NCBI GenBank assembly: GCA_018822835.1
Contig: JAHJJO010000004.1
Span: forward strand, 1-5,748
DNA from: Patescibacteria group bacterium
GTDB lineage: Bacteria; Patescibacteriota; Patescibacteriia; Patescibacteriales; JAHJJO01
Reading direction: 5' to 3'
DNA length: 5,748 nucleotides
The position numbers and the translations under genes are program-made. Under the pieces are notes generated by a model. The model made no database searches. It was not told the DNA's origin and saw nothing but the letters and a program-made list of their open reading frames with translations. Of this stretch, positions 1-4,479 are shown one piece after another. How positions within the stretch are numbered: the stretch's first letter is position 1; each line of letters begins with the position of its first letter.

Positions 1-29
1 ATAATAAAATTTATTTTATAAAAAGTCAA
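1..29 (-). promoter_or_regulatory. Candidate sigma70-type promoter firing leftward out of the window
   Basis: Read on the minus strand, a -35 box TTGACT (24-29) is followed after exactly 17 bp by a -10 box TATTAT (1-6). Five of six bases of each box match the sigma70 consensus and the spacing is ideal. It lies just past the terminator of the upstream minus-strand operon, which is where an independent promoter for the next leftward gene would be expected. That gene is outside the window, so the assignment rests on the boxes alone; in such AT-rich DNA a chance match to the -10 box is easy, a match to both boxes less so. Confidence 0.45.
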
Positions 30-36
30 CACACTT

Positions 37-79
37 TTTTAACTAAAAACCAGCCCAATGGGCTGGTTTTTAGTTAAAA
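37..79 (-). terminator. Intrinsic terminator after the secreted-protein operon, probably bidirectional
   Basis: A 21-bp inverted repeat (37-57 with 59-79) centres on position 58. Its core is CCAGCCCA/TGGGCTGG, flanked by an A-tract on one side and a T-tract on the other, so transcripts of either strand would form a GC-rich stem followed by at least five U. It begins 21 bp beyond the stop codon of the 100-858 gene and would end that operon's transcript, separating it from the leftward promoter at 1-29. No plus-strand gene is seen that needs it. Its AAAAACCAG/CTGGTTTTT layout resembles that of the palindromes inside uvrA and polA. Confidence 0.8.
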
Positions 80-99
80 CTTAATTTTTATGAATGTTA

Positions 100-858
100 T
101 TAAGCTTCAAGAGCGGCTTTTAAATCTTCTATTGCTTTTTGCATTGTTGATTTAAAAGTTTCTATTGCCTGCTTGCTTGCTTCCTTCCGTGCTTCAGTAA
201 ACGGTTTTATCGCGTCTTTTAATCCAAGACTTTTTATGTCAGTGGTGAATTGCTTCATAGCCACTTTTATGCTTGAGCGCAAAACTTGATTTACTGTCGC
301 GGAATCAGCGCTACTCGCGCAATCATTTTTAGCTTTTTCTGTCGCGGATCTAATATCGCTTTTAAATGTGTTGATCATTGCTTTGATTGCGGTCCCTTCC
401 GCGCGTATTTCTTGATCAACTCCGGCGCGAAAAGTTTGAGTTGCCGAATCAATGGTTGCGCGTCGCATTTTTGTAGCTTCTTCCAAGGTTGTTTTAAATA
501 CAATTATAGCCTGTTTTTTCTCATCAGTCATAGCGCTCGCTTCAAGAAGTTTTTTATAACGCTCGGCACGGTTCACGTCCCATTTTGCGCGCGCTGCGAC
601 CCTTCTTTCATTGCCCCTATTTCTTTTTTCTTTTAATCTGTTTATTCTGTCAGCGCGTTTTTGCTCTATTGTTGCTTCGCGTTCAGCTATTTTTTGGTCA
701 ATTCCTGAAAGATTGGAAATGCGGTCACAAAACAACGAGGCTCTTTTTGCTTTAATATCATCGCGTGTTGATTGAGCAAAGCTTACAATAGGACTTAATA
801 ATAGATTTGCGCTTATCACTACACCGAGAACAATTGAAGTTATTTTGTTAAAATTCAT
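100..858 (-). CDS. Secreted coiled-coil protein of unknown function
   Basis: I do not recognise a named family. The chosen start (ATG at 856-858) gives 252 residues. Residues 1-28 form a clear signal peptide: a short Lys-containing n-region, a hydrophobic core (IVLGVVISANLLL) and a signal peptidase I-like site after SFA. The mature protein is highly charged, rich in Ala, Lys, Arg and Glu, and almost wholly predicted helix, with a very basic stretch around residues 65-100 (REKR-like repeats) and long coiled-coil character to the C-terminus. Only two cysteines occur (44 and 180, both in the exported part), so a disulfide is possible. The start is preceded by GGAG within GGAGAAG; an in-frame ATG at 865-867 and another at 919-921 are alternatives, but the last would overlap the upstream gene by 74 bp. 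It overlaps the end of the upstream gene by 11 bp, suggesting translational coupling. It is visibly richer in G+C (many GCG/CGC codons) than uvrA. Similar secreted helical proteins are common among uncharacterised CPR proteins; a cell-envelope role is inference only. Confidence 0.85.
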   Translation of the reverse strand: MNFNKITSIVLGVVISANLLLSPIVSFAQSTRDDIKAKRASLFCDRISNLSGIDQKIAEREATIEQKRADRINRLKEKRNRGNERRVAARAKWDVNRAERYKKLLEASAMTDEKKQAIIVFKTTLEEATKMRRATIDSATQTFRAGVDQEIRAEGTAIKAMINTFKSDIRSATEKAKNDCASSADSATVNQVLRSSIKVAMKQFTTDIKSLGLKDAIKPFTEARKEASKQAIETFKSTMQKAIEDLKAALEA

Positions 859-1228
859 CTTCTCCATATGATTGACCAAAATCACTAATCGCTTGATCCG
901 CTTCATTTGATATCGCGTCATTTTCTTCTCCTTCCATTATGGATTGCTCGTCAGTTATTTCCTGCAAAAGATCGTTTGCTATATCATCAACATTTTCAGT
1001 TGGAGCAGTTGGTGTAATTTCCGATGTTTGTTCTGAATCTTGTGTTTGTGTTTGCTCTGGCGTTTGCTCCGCCGGCAAAGATCGCGATTCTGTTTGTTGA
1101 ATTGACCCTGGTGTTTGCTGCGATTCTGTTTCTATTAAAGGTTGCGAAGGATGATTTGCTTTAAAAGCAATAACAGCTATTAAAACCACAACAACAATTG
1201 TGATAATAATAATAATTTTTTTATTCAT
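848..1228 (-). CDS. Small membrane-anchored acidic protein of unknown function
   Basis: A 126-residue protein with a single N-terminal membrane helix (about residues 5-22, a run of Ile and Val after MNKK). The positive N-terminus and absence of a cleavage motif suggest a signal anchor with the rest outside the cell. Residues about 26-78 are a low-complexity linker rich in Pro, Gln, Thr, Ser and Glu. The C-terminal 45 residues are strongly acidic and helix-prone (DDIANDLL, EGEEND, GEDEF). No cysteine, no catalytic motif and no known domain is visible. It is the first gene of a two-gene operon with the secreted coiled-coil protein, overlapping it by 11 bp. Opposite charge (acidic tail here, basic helices in the partner) makes physical association plausible, but that is inference. 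No Shine-Dalgarno sequence precedes the start; the leader from the promoter at 1323-1351 would be about 85-90 nt. Confidence 0.8.
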   Translation of the reverse strand: MNKKIIIIITIVVVVLIAVIAFKANHPSQPLIETESQQTPGSIQQTESRSLPAEQTPEQTQTQDSEQTSEITPTAPTENVDDIANDLLQEITDEQSIMEGEENDAISNEADQAISDFGQSYGEDEF

Positions 1229-1269
1229 AAGATTGTGAATTTGGTTTATTTATTTAATTTATTTTTGTA

Positions 1270-1307
1270 GTGAAAATCGACCTTTAAAATTTTTTAAAAT
1301 TTTTCAC
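1270..1307 (-). other. Weak AT-rich dyad in the operon leader
   Basis: GTGAAAA (1270-1276) pairs with TTTTCAC (1301-1307), and the AT-rich interior holds further A/T complementarity. If the promoter at 1323-1351 is used, this would be a hairpin in the 5' untranslated region, 40 nt upstream of the start codon of the membrane-anchored protein. The stem is only 7 bp and mostly A-U, so a regulatory role is uncertain and it could be chance in AT-rich DNA. Confidence 0.25.
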
Positions 1308-1322
1308 TTTTTTACACTAATT

Positions 1323-1351
1323 ATTTTAGCAAAAACACATTTTAATGTCAA
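1323..1351 (-). promoter_or_regulatory. Near-consensus sigma70 promoter for the two-gene secreted-protein operon
   Basis: On the minus strand a perfect -35 box TTGACA (1346-1351) is separated by exactly 17 bp from -10 box TAAAAT (1323-1328), one mismatch from consensus. Transcription would start near 1316, leaving a leader of about 88 nt before the ATG at 1226-1228. The -35 box contains the TGA stop codon of the DUF167-like remnant, so the promoter sits directly at the end of that fragment. This is the best promoter in the window. Confidence 0.7.
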
Positions 1352-1446
1352 AACTGCCCTATTTTTATAATTTTATTTCTGCCTTTTAATCCAGTAATAA
1401 TTTTTACCTCCGTTTTAAAATGTTTTGATAATAATTTAATTGATAA
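1348..1446 (-). pseudogene. Remnant of a DUF167 (UPF0235/YggU-family) gene, C-terminal end only
   Basis: A 32-codon open stretch on the minus strand ends in TGA (1348-1350) and has no start codon; upstream in frame it meets a TAA inside the heptamer repeat. Its translation includes KLLSKHFKTEVKIITG followed by LKGRNKIIKI. This resembles the C-terminal signature of DUF167 proteins such as E. coli YggU, where a helix ending in a Lys/Phe-rich segment (KFLGKQFRV) leads to a V-I-x-x-G strand and a GR-x-K-x-I-K-I motif. About three residues between the helix and strand appear missing compared with YggU. The N-terminal two thirds of the domain are absent: the fragment is truncated by the repeat abutting uvrA. 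The internal GGAGGT is then just coding sequence, not a ribosome binding site. The match is short and made by eye, so confidence is moderate. Confidence 0.45.
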
Positions 1447-1492
1447 TTAATAATTGATAATTGCTAATTGCTAATTGCTAATTGATAATTGA
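1437..1492. repeat. Heptamer tandem repeat TAATTGN, eight copies, overlapping the uvrA 3' end
   Basis: Eight consecutive 7-bp units: TAATTGA, TAATTAA, TAATTGA, three TAATTGC, then two TAATTGA. The last units encode the final residues and the stop codon (1478-1480) of uvrA, and the first units overlap the truncated end of the DUF167-like remnant. A 7-bp unit shifts frame each copy, and the array supplies stop codons in several frames. It looks like a slippage-prone or expanding short repeat at a rearrangement junction. Confidence 0.85.
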
Positions 1493-4402
1493 TTTTAAGT
1501 ACTGCCCTGTCCAACTTTTTTTTATTTTAATAATATCTTTTGGGGTGCCTTGCGCGATAATTTCTCCGCCCTTATCTCCGCCTTCTGGTCCTAAATCAAC
1601 AATCCAATCAGATGATTTTATAACATCTAAATTATGTTCAATAATTAAAACCGTATTGCCTTTATCAACAAGCTGATTTAATATGGATAATAATTTTTTT
1701 ATATCATCAAAATGCAAGCCCGTTGTTGGTTCATCTAAAATATATAAAGTTTTGCCTGTTGAACAACGAGACAATTCAGCGGCTAATTTAATTCTTTGCG
1801 CTTCTCCGCCTGAAAGAGTTGTTGCTGACTGACCTAACTTAATGTAACCAAGCCCTACATCGTAAAGCATTGACAATTTTTGGTAAACAGAAGGAGTATT
1901 TTTAAAAAAATTCATTGCTGACTCAACTGTCATATTTAAAACATCGGAAATATTTTTACTTTCTTCTGACCATTGGCTTTTTTTATAATAAATCTCCAAA
2001 GCTTCATTATTATATCTATTGCCATGGCAAATTTCACATTCAACATAAATGTCAGGCAAAAATTGCATTTCAATTTTTATCATTCCATCTCCTGAACATG
2101 CCTCGCATCTGCCTCCTATAATATTAAAAGAAAAGTAACTTTTTTTATAACCCTTTATAATTGCCTCTGGAACAGAAGCAAACAATTCTCGGATATGACT
2201 AAAAGCGCCTGTATAAGTTACTGGGTTAGAACGAGGAGTTCTTCCAATTGGCGATTGATTGATATTAATTACTTTGTTAATAAATTCTAATCCAAGAATT
2301 TCTTTATGCTTGCCAGGATTTTCTTTTGCGCGATAAAATTTTTGCGCTAAAGTTTTAGCTAAAATATCAATCATTAAAGTTGACTTACCTGAACCAGACA
2401 CTCCTGTAATAACGATTAATTTTCCTAATGGCAATTTAACATCAATGTTTTTTAAATTATGTTCATCAGCGCCTATTATTTTTAAAAACTTGCCTGAACC
2501 AACGCGTTGTTTAACAGGCATGGGAATAAATTTTTCCCCTGATAAATATTGCCCTGTTAAAGAATTTGTTGATTTTTTAATTTGACTTACTGATCCTTTA
2601 GCAACAACTTTTCCGCCATTTTCTCCAGCTCCAGGCCCAATATCAATAATATAATCAGCGGATCGCATAATATCAGCGTCATGCTCAACAACAATGGCGC
2701 TATTTCCTGAGTCGCGTAATTTTTTTAATATACTAATTAATTTATTAATATCTTTTTGATGCATGCCAATAGATGGCTCATCAAGAATATAAAGAATGTT
2801 TACTAAATTTGAACTCATTTGTCCTGCTAAACGAACACGTTGAATTTCTCCTCCAGATAAAGTATTTACAGATCTATTCAGGGTTAAATATCCAAGCCCT
2901 ATGCCAGAGAGAGCTTTAAGACGTGATTGGATGTTTTGAATAATTTGAGAAGTAATTTTTTGAATTTTTTTATTTTTTTGCCATAATTTTATTAAACCAT
3001 TAAAAATGCTTATTATTTGATCAATGCTTTGCGAAGTAATATCATGAATTGATAAATCATTAATTTTAACAGCAAGGGCCTCTGGCTTAAGCTGTTTTCC
3101 ATTGCATTCAGGACAAATAACAATTTGCATATATTGCTTTATTTCTTTGCGAATAAAATCAGAATTAGATTGGCAATAACATTGTTCCAAAATATTAAGA
3201 ATACCGTTAAATTTACTTTCAGAGACAGAGACAGAAAAAACAGAAGTCCGACTTCGGGGAGCTCCCCGAAGTCGGACTTCTGTTTTTTCTGTCTCTTCCG
3301 TCTCTATGCCTGCGCCATAAAATAAAAAATTTAATTGCTGTTTTGTTAAATTTTTAAGTTGCGTATTAATATTAAAACTATATTTTTTAGCCATTACTTC
3401 TAGATCAGACATTTTTTGATTAAAATTTTTAACAACATTGCATTTGAATGGCTTGATTGCTCCTTGTGCGATTGTTAAATTAAAATTAACAGCTAACTTC
3501 GGGTCGATTTTAAATTTTGTTCCAATTCCTGAACAACACTGGCAAGCGCCATGAGGAGAATTAAATGAAAAATGATATGGCTCTAATTTTGGAATAGTAA
3601 TGCCACATTCTAAGCATGCAAATTTTTGAAAATATATTGTTTCATTTGGTTTGCAATTATTAACAGAAATGATTATTATTGCTCCATTAGACAATTCAAA
3701 AGCTTTTTTTACATATTTTTCAAGGAAGATTACAGCTTTTTGCGATTTAGTTAAAACTGCAATTTTAACAACAGCGTCAATATTTTGCTTATTATATTGA
3801 TGCAATGAGGTGTTTTTTATTTCATGTATATTATGAATCTTTCCATTTAATCTAATTTTTTTAATCTCAGCATCAACTAATTCATTTAATTTAGACTTTA
3901 AATTCAGTTCGGACTGTAAAATTTTATCTTTAGTAAGAACAGAGAGTATTATTATTTTTTGATTTTTATATTGTTTTTGGATAAGTTGAATAATTTCAGC
4001 AATAGAATGTTCTTTGATTTCTTTGTTGCATTTAGGACAGTGAACAATTCCAACGCGCGCAAATAATAGACGCAAATAGTCATAAATTTCCGTTATAGTT
4101 CCAACAGTGGATCTAGGATTTTGAGCAGTATATTTTTGATGTATTGCTATTGTCGGAGGCAGGCTTTCAATTAAATCAACGTCTGGCTTGTTTATTGAAC
4201 CAATAAATTGTTTGGCATAAGAAGACAAAGATTCAAGATATCGCCTTTGGCTTTCAGCGTAAATCGTATCAAAAGCCAAGCTTGATTTTCCTGATCCAGA
4301 TAAACCAGTAATTACAACTAATTTATTTCGCGGAATTTCAATGTCTATATTTTTCAAATTATGCGTCCTGGCTCCTTTAATAATTATATTATTTTTTATC
4401 AT
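1478..4402 (-). CDS. uvrA: UvrABC system protein A (excision nuclease ATPase subunit)
   Basis: UvrA is the dimeric ABC-type ATPase that recognises bulky DNA lesions in the cytoplasm and loads UvrB. With the start at 4400-4402 it has 974 residues, slightly longer than the usual ~940. Both ATPase halves are complete: Walker A GLSGSGKSSL (33-42) and GVSGSGKSTL (667-676), signature LSGGEIQR (515-522) and LSGGEAQR (863-870), Walker B LYILDEPS (537-544) and LYILDEPT (886-893), each followed by a switch EH pair. Zinc modules CxxC-x20-CxxC (Cys263/266/287/290) and CxxC-x19-CxxC (Cys766/769/789/792) are intact, as is the CPEC motif near 430. The start was chosen because MIKNNIIIKGARTHNLKNI matches the family's N-terminus and because the upstream ATG (4424-4426) lies inside the predicted -10 box. 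Oddities: residues 369-392 are encoded by a perfect 70-bp palindrome in the variable loop before FNG, and the C-terminus is encoded by a heptamer repeat. No recognisable LexA box precedes it. Confidence 0.97.
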   Translation of the reverse strand: MIKNNIIIKGARTHNLKNIDIEIPRNKLVVITGLSGSGKSSLAFDTIYAESQRRYLESLSSYAKQFIGSINKPDVDLIESLPPTIAIHQKYTAQNPRSTVGTITEIYDYLRLLFARVGIVHCPKCNKEIKEHSIAEIIQLIQKQYKNQKIIILSVLTKDKILQSELNLKSKLNELVDAEIKKIRLNGKIHNIHEIKNTSLHQYNKQNIDAVVKIAVLTKSQKAVIFLEKYVKKAFELSNGAIIIISVNNCKPNETIYFQKFACLECGITIPKLEPYHFSFNSPHGACQCCSGIGTKFKIDPKLAVNFNLTIAQGAIKPFKCNVVKNFNQKMSDLEVMAKKYSFNINTQLKNLTKQQLNFLFYGAGIETEETEKTEVRLRGAPRSRTSVFSVSVSESKFNGILNILEQCYCQSNSDFIRKEIKQYMQIVICPECNGKQLKPEALAVKINDLSIHDITSQSIDQIISIFNGLIKLWQKNKKIQKITSQIIQNIQSRLKALSGIGLGYLTLNRSVNTLSGGEIQRVRLAGQMSSNLVNILYILDEPSIGMHQKDINKLISILKKLRDSGNSAIVVEHDADIMRSADYIIDIGPGAGENGGKVVAKGSVSQIKKSTNSLTGQYLSGEKFIPMPVKQRVGSGKFLKIIGADEHNLKNIDVKLPLGKLIVITGVSGSGKSTLMIDILAKTLAQKFYRAKENPGKHKEILGLEFINKVININQSPIGRTPRSNPVTYTGAFSHIRELFASVPEAIIKGYKKSYFSFNIIGGRCEACSGDGMIKIEMQFLPDIYVECEICHGNRYNNEALEIYYKKSQWSEESKNISDVLNMTVESAMNFFKNTPSVYQKLSMLYDVGLGYIKLGQSATTLSGGEAQRIKLAAELSRCSTGKTLYILDEPTTGLHFDDIKKLLSILNQLVDKGNTVLIIEHNLDVIKSSDWIVDLGPEGGDKGGEIIAQGTPKDIIKIKKSWTGQYLKSIIN
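3221..3305. repeat. Long in-frame palindrome inside uvrA
   Basis: The core 3227-3296 is a perfect 70-bp inverted repeat: 35-bp arms, centred between 3261 and 3262, no spacer and no mismatch. With a three-base bulge (3297-3299, one codon's worth) the pairing extends to AGAGAC (3221-3226) and GTCTCT (3300-3305). Each arm carries AAAAAACAGAAGT and a smaller nested palindrome (3243-3255). It is read through in the uvrA frame as KTEVRLRGAPRSRTSVF and flanking Glu/Thr/Ser residues. Single-stranded DNA or mRNA would form a very stable hairpin followed by six U in the uvrA transcript. It sits between the YG and FNG motifs where UvrA homologues have a variable loop. Confidence 0.97.
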
Positions 4403-4453
4403 ATTAATATCCAAACATTTCAACATATTAACATAAAATTTGCCTTGTGTCTA
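4402..4453 (-). promoter_or_regulatory. Candidate uvrA promoter
   Basis: On the minus strand TAGACA (4448-4453) is followed after 17 bp by TAATAT (4425-4430), giving a start near 4418 and a leader of about 15 nt before the ATG at 4400-4402. GGA lies eight bases before that ATG as a weak ribosome binding site. Because the alternative ATG at 4424-4426 overlaps the -10 hexamer, this promoter, if real, excludes it. Its -35 box overlaps that of the divergent polA promoter. Confidence 0.5.
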
Positions 4454-4479
4454 ATGAAAACTATGTTAAAATTAAATTA
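4445..4479 (+). promoter_or_regulatory. Candidate polA promoter giving a leaderless or nearly leaderless mRNA
   Basis: TTGTGT (4445-4450) and TAAAAT (4467-4472) are 16 bp apart; transcription would begin about seven bases after the -10 box, at or next to the ATG (4479-4481). An alternative pair is TTGCCT (4440-4445) with TATGTT (4462-4467), which would leave about five nt of leader. No Shine-Dalgarno sequence precedes the start (the upstream bases are all A and T), which fits leaderless initiation. The -35 box overlaps the divergent uvrA -35 box by three bases, so the two promoters may compete. Confidence 0.4.

Noticed and set aside
509..525. CTGTTTTTTCT in the secreted-protein gene, matching the uvrA palindrome arm
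   Set aside because: No complementary arm lies nearby, and the flanks do not resemble the elements; a chance match in T-rich DNA.
286..636. Plus-strand open frame opposite the secreted protein gene
   Set aside because: It lies wholly antisense to a well-supported gene with a signal peptide, is Phe/Cys/Ser-rich as expected of a complement of Lys/Ala/Glu codons, and has no promoter or ribosome binding site.
1403..1412. GGAGGT on the minus strand as a ribosome binding site for a small gene
   Set aside because: No ATG, GTG or TTG follows at a suitable distance, and the bases are better explained as the Glu-Val codons of the DUF167-like remnant.
1381..1446. KTEV in the DUF167-like remnant as another copy of the palindromic element
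   Set aside because: The underlying DNA (AAAACGGAGGTA) differs, has no inverted partner nearby and fits the DUF167 alignment; the shared four residues are chance.
1437..1492. Heptamer array as a CRISPR array
   Set aside because: Units are 7 bp and directly adjacent with no spacers.
1482..3325. Three short plus-strand open frames opposite uvrA (1482-1676, 1915-2121, 3125-3325)
   Set aside because: All are antisense to conserved UvrA sequence and show no family resemblance; the last merely reads the palindrome from the other side.
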